NCBI GenBank assembly: GCA_020638995.1
Contig: JACKHM010000001.1
Coordinates: 744,001-808,000 of the forward strand
Reading direction: 5' to 3'
Source of the DNA: Planctomycetaceae bacterium
Lineage (GTDB): Bacteria > Planctomycetota > Planctomycetia > Pirellulales > Pirellulaceae
DNA length: 64,000 nucleotides
Made by a program: the position numbers and the translations under genes. Positions within the stretch are counted from its first letter, which is position 1. The number at the start of each line of letters is the position of its first letter. Shown here piece by piece: positions 38,301-50,300 of the stretch. A model generated the notes under the pieces. The model saw only the letters and a list, made by a program, of their open reading frames with translations, was not told where the DNA came from and made no database searches.

Positions 38301-41300
38301 TAAGCAGATCCAACGTCAAAGGTTGTGAAAGATCGTCTGTGCTACTTCGGGTCACCGTCGCAGTTGTCGTACCTCCGGCTTCGCTAATCGAAGCCGCGTC
38401 AATCGTCAGGCTCAAGGTCTCGTAATCGGTCACATCCAACGTGTCGCCGCCGCCCACCGCATAGTCCATCTGTGTCGCCATTATCGTCACCGTCACCATC
38501 CCGTCCAGCAACGCATCATCCACAGCCGTGATCGTAAACGTCGCGCTGGCCGCATCCGCAGGGATCTCGACCGTCGGAGGAACCATCACCTCGCTGGTAT
38601 CACTGCTCAGCAGATTTACCGTTAAAGGCTGAGAGAGGTCGTCCGTGCTACTTCGGGTCACCGTCGCCGTTGTCGCACCTCCGGCTTCGCTGATCGAAGC
38701 CGCGTCAATCGTCAGGCTCAATGTCTCGTAGTCGGTCACATCCAACGTGTCGACACCGCCCATCACATAGTCCATCTGTGTCGCCGTTATCGTCACCGTC
38801 ACCACCCCGTCCAGCAACGCATCGTCAACAGCCATGATCGTAAACGTCGCGCTGGCCGCATTCGCTGGAATCTCGACGGTCGGAGGAACCATCGCCTCGC
38901 TAGTATCACTGCTCAACAGATTCACCGTCAGCGGTTGTGACATATCGTCTGTATTGCTTCGCGTCACGGTCGCAATCGTGAAACTACCGTTCTCGGCGAT
39001 GGAATCAGCATCGATCAACACGCTTAGCGTCTCGTAATCGGTCACATCGACCGTGGCGTTACCGCCAGTCACATAAGCCGCGTGCGTGGCGGTGATTGTC
39101 ACCGGGCGGGTTCCATCGAGAATGGCGTCGTCCATCGCGGTGATGGTGAATGTGGCCGAATCCTGGCCGGCGGGGATGTCGACGGTTGCTGGTACCGTAG
39201 CTTCCGACAGGTCGCTGCTGGCGAGCGTGACCGTCAGCACTTGCGACAGATCATCGGTGTTGCTCCGTTTGACAGTGCCCGTCGCTGTCCCACCGTTTTC
39301 ACTGATCGAAGCCACATCAATGCTGACCGTCAAGGTCTCGCTATCCGTGACCGAAATCGTCGTCGTGGCAATGACGTAGCCCACCCGTGAGGGCGTGATC
39401 GTAACCGACTGTGTGCCGTCGATCTCGAAGTCGTCGACGGCGGTGATCGTGAATGTTGCAGAAGATGCGTTCGCGGCAATTGTCACATTGCTGGGAACGA
39501 TGGCTTCCGTCGTGTCGTTACTTGCCAGACCCACGTCCATGGATTGAGATAGATCGTTGGACAAGCGGTGTAGCGTGGCGGACGTCGAGCCGCCCTGCTC
39601 AGAGATCTCTGTAGTGTTTGGCAGGATGTAGAGGACATTGTGCGGCCCTCCGATCTCGGTGGCGATCGCAGCGCCGACTTGTTGCCGCTTTGTGGCGTCG
39701 TCCCGGATGTTCCGTTCCAGTTCGATGTGAACGAAGGTCGCGTTGAGCGTTGAGGCATGTTGACGTTGGACGTTCGTCGTAGCACCCAACGACGCGAAGG
39801 TCGTGCCGTCCAGTGTGTCGTTGGGCAGTTGGTTCAGCGGGTGTGAAGCGGCGAGCGTGTTGTAGGCATAGGTCTCCAGTCCCAGACCCTCCAGTCGCTG
39901 GTCGAGCGTTACTACCTCGCCCGACACGCCGCCAGTGCCATTGGAGATGACGGCATCGGTCCCGGCCGGGAAGGCATGATTGCCGATACCGAAGCCATGC
40001 ACTTGCCACGTCGTCGTTGCACCGTTGACGTCGTTCCAAGATTGATGAACCTGTTGAAACACCGAGTCCGCAAGGTGGGCGACATCTGCCGTATCTGCTC
40101 CGTTAGCATCCCGATGTGCGCCCGACAGCAGAAAGCCGCGGGCATTCGAATCGCGGAAAGCGATCGCGCCAACTTCCCAACTCCTCAAGTCCGCGATCGG
40201 ATGCGGAACTTCGACCAAAGCGTTGTCGGTCGCGCCCGGGAAGACGAAGTAGCTGCCCCAGCCCTGTTGTTGCTCACCGCCAACGAGTCGCTCGCGCAAC
40301 CCGAGATACTGTTGGTTGACGGTTGTGTCGGTGAAGCGAACCAGTTGATAGCCGAGATCCCATGTCTGTGTTGCCGCGGCGGTCAAGTCGCCGGCCAGCA
40401 GGGCATTCGCTCCGTCACGAAACGCAGTCAACTGGACGCTATTAGGAACCTGATACTTGTCGGAACCACTCCCAAATGCCAGTCCCTTCAAGCGTTCAAC
40501 CTCCGCCACAAAGTCCCCCGACTCGACGAGGATCTCCAGGTCGTCAACGACATCGAGCGTGTTGCTCCCAGCGATAAAACCACTTGCAGTGCCGGCAATC
40601 GTCACGGTTTGTGTGCCATCGACGATGTTGTCGTCGATGGCCGTGATCGTAAACGTGGCAGAAGCCTGGTTCGCATCGATTGTCACGGTGGCGGGAACGG
40701 TTGCCTCGTCGGTCATGTCACTCGACAGGTTGACGACCAACGGCTTTGACAGATCCGTATTGGAGCGGGTAACTGTGGCGGTAGTTGAGCCGCCGTTTTC
40801 GGAGGTGGAATCGGCAACGATGGCGATCGACAGTGCTTGCTGAGAACTGCCGAAGTCACGATTCGGGGCAACATCGCCGACAGCGAGGTTCAGCGAATAC
40901 TCGCTAGTCCCGGGGAACGTCGTGCCCCATTGAGGAATATCGACGAGTACGGCCTTATAGTTGCCGGTTGGGAGGTCGTCGAAGTGATAGGCGCCGTCCG
41001 CTCCCGTTGTGTGGCGGACCTCCGAGGTAAAACGCAAGTTATCGAGCCGGACGTCATTGCCACCGGCACCGTATGCGATGGCATAGGCAATATCAGCCTG
41101 GGGACGTGCAATCGTAACGGTTTCCGACGCTCCGTCCGCGAGATCACTGCTCTGCTTTGACTCGAGAAGCGTGCCGCTTGCGTTATAGACCTCCAGCTTT
41201 CCGAAGTCGCGGTTGTCGTTCAGCTTGGCGATGATGTCAATGGAAACCGATTGAGTGTTTCCAGCGAAGTCCATCCGCAGGACGCCGAGTCCTTCTCGCC

Positions 41301-44300
41301 ACTTGGTACTGCGTCCCGTCGTGGTTTCGTGAGCGAAAACGAGCCTGCCCGTGGACGCTTCACTTGTCGAGAGATCGTAAGCACGGACTCCCGGATTGAG
41401 GACGTCTGTCCCGACGACCGACAGCGTGACCCATGAACTGGCGTCATACAGGTAGGCTCCATCTCCCTCCGATTCGTCTGGTTCGATGTGAAACGGCGCG
41501 ACGATCAACTGTCCGGTCGTGGCATCCGTCAACCTGACTTCACGATTCGCCAGAGCTGCCTCACTCGGTTGCTGCATGCCATCACCGTTGGCGTCCTGGA
41601 AGACGACACCTTGAACGATCGTGTCGGAAATACTCTGTGACGAGCCGCCGATGATGGTCGTAGTGAATGGGAGGAAGTCCGTTCTGTGCGGTTGGCCGCC
41701 ATCGAGCTTAAAGTCCTGGGCACTGTCTCGCTGGAGCGCGATGGCGAATCGCGAGGGATTGCTGAGTCCCGCTCCGCCCGCCTTCATGGCAATGCGTCCG
41801 AAGAGGGCGAACTCACCCACACCGACGCTGCTGAGCGTTGTCGAACCTCCGAAATCGCGAATTCGTCCCGCAGTTTCATCCAACACGCCGGAAACTGCGT
41901 TGGAGAACAGCCCGTGTTCCAGGCCGAGCACATCCGCCAAGGTCGTATCGAAGAACACCTCCATATCCCCAGCTTCTACGCCGATGGTCCCATCGACCGG
42001 AGCCTCGACCCACAACTCAACGTAAAAGTCTTGCCCTGGCTGGATGCGGTCGACGTGTTGCGGCAGGAAAGTCTGGCGATCGTGGTTCGACTCCGTCGGG
42101 ACAATGCGGGGATGTACGTAGACAGGCGCGGCACCCGATGTGCGGTCACGGCGTAAGAACTCGTAGATCTCGGGAAGATCCGTCTCCTTGAATGTGTGAC
42201 CATCAGATTGAGCAACTTCGAGTTCGCTAATGGTCAATTCGTACTCGTAGTCTTTGGGGGCAAGCCCCATTTCTTCAGCCGCCAGATGCATCTGCTCGTA
42301 CTGAAAGATCGCTCGCTCGCGACGCGAAATGCCTTGAGCGGAATCAACGGTGGGTGATCTTTCGAGTTGTGAGTGATTCGGGTCGTTGTCGTCTTGGCCA
42401 ACCCAGTACATGATGCGGCTCTTGAGGAATTCATCCTTGTTGAGAGAGACGCCTGGTGGGAGTGGATACGTATCGTCGAGGCCCAAACCGTGCCGGTAAG
42501 ACACGAACTCGGTCGGTAAGATCTGGCTGCTGGGGCCACCCGCAACAGCAGCCGCCACGCGGTTTGGATGTGCCGCGGTAAACCGTCCGACAAACTGCCC
42601 GCCCGCCGAAAACCCCCACAGAAAGAGCTCGCTGCTTTTACCAAAGCCCAGACCTGGTGCGCCAATTTGGTCAACCAGATCGAGTAAGAGCAAGTCCGCG
42701 GCGGCATCGTTAGTCTGGTTCCAAGCGAGGCTGCTAAAGTTGTCATAGCGACCGTCTTCCTGGAACATGGGAGCGATCACAACCAGATCTGTGACTCCGT
42801 TGACCGGATTGGCGACAAAGCGAGACCAAAGCTGCGTGAAACTGTGAATCCCCCGGCTGGAACCATGTTGGGACACGAGAATTGGCGTGTTGGCGTTGAC
42901 ATCGCCGAACAAGGCAACCCGATAGTTGAAATCAGAATCGCTCTCCCCCGCGAAATTCAGTCGGTGGAAGGCGCCGCGTTCGAGGGACGTGTCAAAGTAC
43001 TGAGGTGCATCGAAGATCTTCAGGTTGTCGATGGCCCAACCATCCGTCGGCAACGAACGGTCGTCGTACTGCGAGAACTTGAAGCGGATCTCGTCGTTGA
43101 ATTGCAGCCCAGCACTGAAAGCGGCATTGACCCGAGCGAACTCGGAGCCCAGATCATATTCGTGCAATTGCCACAAGTCGTCGGGAGAACGGTTGATATC
43201 CGACCCTCCAATGTCCTTCAGCAAGTACCACGTAGTTCCATCACGGCTGACCGACACACCATCTCCGGCGGTGTTCGTCGAATGCTGATCCGGCAGCGTG
43301 TCGTTTTCGTCGCCGGACTCGAACTGATGGAATGTCAGCAGCCCATCGGTCATGCCCGTTAGATCGACACGGAGAATCGCGATGCCCAGGTCCTTGTTGC
43401 TGTCGCCGGACGCCCTGGTCGAGTCGAAAGCAAGCGAACTCTCATTGCCATTCTGGCCGAACTGCTGCGAAACGGCATTGGTGATGATACCTTCAGCGTA
43501 CAGATCGCGGATCGCCACGCGGGCTTCGGTGCCAAGGTTGGGGATCGTCCAATTGTTAAGCAGGCCGTTCTCGAAGCTGTCGTAGAAGATCACACCTGGA
43601 CGCGGTGGCCCGATGTCGCGGACGAGCAACGTGTTCTGGGCCATCGCATAGCCGGTAGCACTGGCGAACACATAGGCGATTCGATCGGGATCAAGCTGAT
43701 TGTCGTTGACCGCATCAAGGATAAAGCTGACGCGATCCTGGCCGGCTGGAATCGTGACGGTCGTCGGCACTCGGGTCTCGGTCAGATCGCCACTGGTTAG
43801 TGTGACCGTCAAGGCTTGCGCCGTGCTCCCGGATCGGCGCACATTCGCAATCAGCGATTCTCCTTCGTTGGCCGAGCGTTCCGAGATACCAAGCACGAGT
43901 GTCTCGGTTGCAGCTGCCTCGACGATCCCTTCGATGGAGAAGTTATATTCGGACTCGTCGGCATCGTTCGTGGTGAAGCGGACTTCGCCCGCAAACGTAC
44001 CCGCGGTGCCGGTCGCCATCGCGACTGTAAACGTATCCGACTGTCCCGGGTTGAGGCTGGACGCCAGCCCCTCAGTGATCGAGAAGCCGGTGGGGACATT
44101 CAGGCCCGCCAGGGTCAGGACGTCACTGCCATGATTGGTAACCGTGAAGGTCTTAGTGGGAGCGGTGCCATTCAGATTGACCGTTCCAAAGTCAACCGGC
44201 GTGTAGCGTTCATCAAGAATGATTGCCCCGGCATCTTCGACTCGAATCTCGGGAGCGCCGTTGGCCGTCACGAGGAATGATGCTTCCCCCAATTTGGCTC

Positions 44301-47300
44301 CATTGACTTTGAATTCGACCTTCCAAGTACCGAGGTCCGGTATCGCTGGCAAAGTGCGACTGATCCACCAGCGAAAGTGCGAATAGTCCTCAGTAACCGG
44401 GGGCGTGCCCGTCGTGTAAACGCTCCCGTCAGGCTTCCGCCACACGTACTCGACGAGATCATCTTGCCGAAGCCCTGAAAAGCGAGCCCAGACGTAGGTC
44501 GTCTGATCGGCTTCTTGAGGAAAGACCTCGACGTCGGATGGCCGCTCCTGCAAGTGGTCCGTGGGCGCGTAATTGGTCACTCCCGACCGTAACACAGTTG
44601 GGGCATCGCCGACGTACCGCAAGGGGGTCACAAAGTAGGCGTTGGAATCGATTGCAGGTTCGACAATTCGATTTTGGTAGCGAACTCCCCAGTGCAGATG
44701 CGCGCCGGTGGAGATTCCAGAGCTCCCCAAGTAACCAATAAAATCGCCAGCCTTGACCGCTTGGCCTTCCTCGACTTGGAGCGAGTCCCGGCGGAGATGC
44801 AAATAAATCGTGTCCCAGCCGGCCCCGTGATCAATTCGGATGGCATTTGCAGTCGGCACCGGCGTGATGTCGAATCCCTCTGTTTGCCGGTCGAACTCTC
44901 CGTCGTGTACGATTTCCACGATTCCATCCGCAGCGGCGTAGACTTTGACACCCAAGTCCATCTGACGAAAAGTCCCGGGCGCGAGATCCCAAGCCGTGTG
45001 TCCGTCGTAAGTCGCGTTGCCACCCATATAGTCCAAGATCCCGGCAGTCGGATCAACATCGACGTAGTTTGTAATGTTGATCTCCGTAAAGGGCTGCCCT
45101 TCGACCGGCCAGATGAACTTGTTCGGAAGCGTTGTTGGCGCGACGGCCGTGAAGGTGAACGTGTACTCGTTATCCCACTCGTCGGATTCGAGGACGCCGT
45201 CATCTGCATCGACCACGACGCGCACGGTGTGGCTGCCGGGCGTAGCGTACCAGCCGCCGACGTACCAGTTGTAAGCGAGGCCCTGGCCGGCGGCACCCGT
45301 GATCTCGTCCGAGTCAATCGGCACGCCGTCGATCCAGTAGCGGACGCGATACTTGTGGGCTGTCGTCAGGTCGCTCGTGGTCCATTCGGTTCGCACGAAC
45401 ACTTGCTCGCCGTGCACGGGAGCCACGATCGGGTTGTTGAATTGATCGACAAGCCGCGCGTTGGTGACTTCCAGGTTGCTCGATGGATGAACCTGGAACA
45501 TGGCGCGATAGTCGCCACCCTGGACGCCGTCTCCAGAATGGGCGTCTTGCCACACGTAGGCATCGGTGTTGCCGGTGATGTGCGAGTCGAGGTATTCGCC
45601 GTCGAGCAATCGGCCGGCCGTATCGGTGATGCCGCCGGCGCTGCCGTTTAACTCGATCAAGTAATAACCGGTCGCGAGATCGGCGTTGGCCTCAAAGGTG
45701 GCTTTCCGCTCGGCCGCATTCCAAGCAATCGCATTGTTGGCTTCAACGAGATACGTGTCATTGGCGTCAAAGAAATCCGCGTCTGGCGAAAAGCGGATGC
45801 GGAAGTTGGCGGTCGTGAGCGTGGCGGGATCGATCGCACCGCTGAAGAAGACGTCAACGTCGCGGAAGGGCTGCGAGACAACGACCGTATTGGGCTGGAC
45901 GCTCAAATCGATGACGTTGGGTCCGTTCCCAACCATATCAAACTGGGAGCCGCGATCCGGGGTGATCCACTCAAGGAACATGTCATTGGTGGAGCCCAGG
46001 TTCTCGTACTGCACCCGAATGCGATACGTCCCCGCAGGGATGGCAGCCGATTCGGTTCCTGTCGACGCATTAGGCGTGAAGCCCCAGTTGTTGTTAACAA
46101 ACTCGTTGCCCGTCGAAGCAAATGTTCCACCGCCATCGAGGTCGATCCATAGGCGGCTCCCGTCGTTGCTGCGCAGCAGCAGTCGCGTGTTGTCAACCGG
46201 AATGGTGATGTAGCCGTCCCATTGCACAGAGAAATTGTCCCAGTCCTGATCCGTGCCGCCGCTGACGCCGACCTGGGAGCGGACGCCGAAGTCATCGTAC
46301 CCAAAGTTGATCGTGCGATCGGTGCGCGAGCCGGAGATGGTTTGCGACGCTCGCCAGTCGTCTTGGGGCGAGTAGCTCCTCAGACTCGTATTCACATAGC
46401 TGCCGGTCAGGCCGCTCTGAGTTCCCGCCTGGTCAACTGAAAGGGCAGCTTCGAGGACCGGTGGCGCGACGTAGTCCTCGGCTGCGACATTCACTTGATG
46501 CCCAGCCGCATCCAACACGGTAGCCTCAACACGATAACGATCAGGGTCAGGTATGCCTCGCGTGAAGGCTCGCACCCAGCGGTAATTCAGATGCCAGATT
46601 TTGTCGATGGCAACATCCATCGGAAGCAGCCGGTCGTCTGCTGTGCCGAACGAATTGTCGGCACCTGCGCCTCGCAGCACGAAGTCGGCGCTCTCGATAC
46701 TCTGGAAGTCCATCTCGTCGGAGAAGTACAGTGAGAAGAGGCCGCGGTTATACGGATGGCGATCGAAGGCGGTATAGACCGTGGCCGGCGTGTTGTCCTG
46801 AGCGGTGATCTCAAACGTCATTACGAAGTCGCCGCCGGCCGTGTCGTTGCCGGAGATTTCGGGGAACTCAAACGTGCCGTCCGTTTCACCATCGAGACGA
46901 TTGCCAAGAAGATCGGTCAGGCCGCCGGCGTCCCCTTCCAGAGTGACCGTGTAGGTATCGATCGGCAGCGGCGAGTCCGCCAGCCAGACCAGCGAAGCAT
47001 CGATCGCGTTGAAGGACGCGGTTCCGGTTTGAATGCCCGAGCTTGCTCCTTGCACGCGGATGTTTGCCGACGTTAGTGTGGCGGGGTCAAGGTGGTCATT
47101 GAAGAAGAAGATGACTTGCCGCGTCGTATCAACTTGGCTGCGTCCATCCGGCCAAGTCGCGATGACCTGTGGCCCGGCGGTATCGAGTGCCCGCTCGGGA
47201 GTCACCTTCAAGCGATAGCTGCCCGCAGAACGCCTGTTGCCATACATGGCAAGCGTGTACGTCCCAGCAGTGGCGAACGTGTACATTAGGACCGGGTCTT

Positions 47301-50300
47301 CCGATTCCAGCCCGCTATTAAGGTCGATGCCGCGGTCACTCGCGGCGAGCAAATTTCCGCCGCTGTCGAGCAGCCGAAGGTAGCCGTCGAGCGAATTCTG
47401 GAACTCGGCCGAGTCCACGTCGATCAAGAATCGTTCGTTGGCTGCGGCGGTGAAGGAATAGAAGTCGACGTCATCGAAGTTATCGATCCTGCCATAGATG
47501 ACCGCGCGGTCATTGCGCGGATCAGCAATGTTAAGCAAGACGCTGACGTCGTCGCCGCCATTGTTGGCGGTAGCCAAGTCAATCCGGTTGTCGCCGTTGA
47601 AGTCGGCAGCGGCGATGTCGTAGGGGGACGAGCCTGTACTGAACCGAATCTTGCGCGTGAACGATCCGCTGCCGTCGTTCAGCAAAAGGACTACGTCTTC
47701 CGACGTGCTGGCGGTAAGAATGTCGACAGCGTTATCGCCATTAACGTCGGCGGCCTCGATGCCGAAAGGCGACGGACCGATCTCGAAAGCTGCGGCAGCT
47801 TGAAACGTACCATTTCCATTCCCGAATACAACCGACGCCGTCTGATCCCACCGGTTCGGTGTGGCAACGTCGAGATTCCCGTCGGCATTGAAGTCTGCGA
47901 TGGTGATCGACTCGGGAGAGTCGCCGACAGCAACTGCCTGCGCCGGCTGAAGAGTTCCGTCGCCGTTGCCCAGGTGGAAGCTGAAGGTGTCGTCCGAGCT
48001 GTTGGCGGTCACGACGTCGAGTCGTCCGTCCTTGTTCAAGTCGCCGACAGCGATCGATATCGCCCCGCCCCCGGTGGTATAGTTGACCGCGCTCTGAAAG
48101 GTGCCGTTGCCGTTTCCTAGCAGCACATTGATCCGATTGTACCAGTGGGTGGTAATCAGATCCGGGTTACCGTCGCCGTTGAGATCCGCAGTCGTGATCG
48201 AAGTGGGATTGGAGCTGGTCGAAAACGAGGCCGGTGCTTGGCAGGTCCCATTGCCATTCCCGAGAAAGACACTGACGTTGGCATCGCTGTAGTTCGTGAC
48301 TGCGAAATCGAGACGATTGTCCTTATTGAAATCGCCGACGGTCAGAGGTTCAGCGAACCAGGCAGCGGACGTGAAGTTCCAGTTACTTGCGGTTTGAAAC
48401 GTGCCGTTGCCATTGCCAAGCAGGAGGGAGACTCTGGTATCGCCTTGATTGGCAACCAGCAGGTCCATGCGGTTATCGCCATTGAAGTCGCCAGTCTCGA
48501 TATCCTGTGGCCGGTCTCCCACGGCGAAATCGCCTCCCGAAACCATGTCCAGCGTCATCTCGAGAAAGTAAGGATCGAGATTCTCTGCCGTCGCCGACGA
48601 GTTGTTTGGCTCCTGTTCGACCACCTGCGCTCCGCTTTGAGTCGCCCAGTCGACATAGTCGCGCACATTGATCGATTGCGTAACGGCTCGCCGCGAATCC
48701 GTGCCGGATTGTGGAAAGTGACTGCCGATGGGAATATACTCGGCGACGTTGCTGTATCCCATGAAGTCCAGTACGTTGCGTCCGTGTGGGAGTCCCGTGG
48801 CGTGTCCGGCCTCGTGAACCAGCGTCGTCGTACTGCTATAGGAGAGCGAGTTCCAACTCGTGGCGGTCGCCGAAGTCACCGAGTTGCCACTGGGGCGCCG
48901 TGTGCCATAGCTACCGCCCCCCCACCCCCCGGCCCCGATGTTTCCGAAGTCGCCATATCCGGCTCCAACATGCTCGGTTCCTGCTGCGGGAGCAGTCAGC
49001 GTGACGTCAACATCGTAGATGTCGTATCGCGACTCAAACATGCCCTCAATGAACGGGATTGTCTCTGGCAATGCATAGGCGTTCTGCCAGTTGTAGCCAA
49101 GATGTGACTCCTGCTGCGTAAAGTCGATGAAATAGAGCGGCACATCGCGCTGTGGCGCAAACGGGCTGGTGGAGTAGCCAGCCACCGCATACGCCCCTAC
49201 CCCCGCTTCGGCGGACGCTTGAACGGTCAGGTAGTATCGCCCTGGCGTCATCGATCGGTCAGGGCTGCCGGTGTACAAGCTCCCGGTATTGGAGTAGTAG
49301 ACCAACTGCCCGAACTCGTTGTACAGCGCCATGACGCGGTTCTGGCCAGTAATCTGGTCGCTGGACCCAGACTGCAACCTGAATTGATGCCAAGTCAGTT
49401 CCGTTACATCAAAGGCATACACATCCATATCGGTGACACGGTCGAGTTCTCCGACGGCGTAGGTCGTCGAACTGGTCACCACCCAATTCTGGGCATTGCT
49501 AAAGGCATCCCCCGTTTCGGCATCGACGGATCCGGCATCTAGGATTCCTACTACACCAACGTACTGGCCCGTCACCGAGCCGGCTTGATTGTCGCTTGCC
49601 AGCTCGACCGTGTATGTTCCCGTATCGGGCAACGCGCGGTACAAGCCTTCACCGTTTTGATCGGTCACCAGCAGGCTGCCATCTGGCCGCCGAAGCCTCA
49701 CGCTCGGATTGTTGAAGCTTCGTCCTGTGAACGAGAGGTCGAAGTACTGGCCCGCGGTTGCCGAGAACGAGAAGAAATCCGAATCGCCGGTACTGGCGAG
49801 CGCGCCGCGAAAGTGTTGTCCGTTCGTCAGGGGCGTTGCCAGACCACTGCTATCGTTGGGTTCGGCCTCCGTCGTCCCGCTGAAATCGGTGACCGACGTG
49901 CTCATGCCATAAGCATCTGTGAATGTGCCGAACACATGATCCGAGTGAATTCGGACGTAGTACGTGTCTGTGCTCGGTGCGACGTAGCCGATATTCGTTC
50001 CGTCGTACGAAGCAAACAATACATCGGCGTTGGAATCCAGCAATTCGATTCCGGGGGGCAACGTGTTCTCGAAGGTTCCGAGGTTTGCGTTCGCTGTCGT
50101 CAAGGAAAGACGCTGGCCCTGCGTCAGCGCTAACCGAAAGTAGTCGATGTCGTTGATGTCGGATACGTTACCATCGAGGATGTCGGTTGTGGTCAAAAAC
50201 GCCGTGGCTGTAGCCAACGAACCATTCGGCTCCGCCTCAACCGTCAGCAATCGCCGGTCCTCAAGCGATTCAATGAACAAACGACGACGCACGGTGCCAC

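Noticed and set aside
29905..39640. Regular ~300-base periodicity considered as a CRISPR-like or satellite array
   Set aside because: The units are in frame and encode Calx-beta-like protein repeats; there are no short repeats with unique spacers.
41686..45651. Several long open frames on the plus strand opposite the giant gene (for example 44674-45651)
   Set aside because: They mirror the codon pattern of the minus-strand gene, have no recognisable domains or ribosome sites, and the minus-strand frame is fully explained by known domains.
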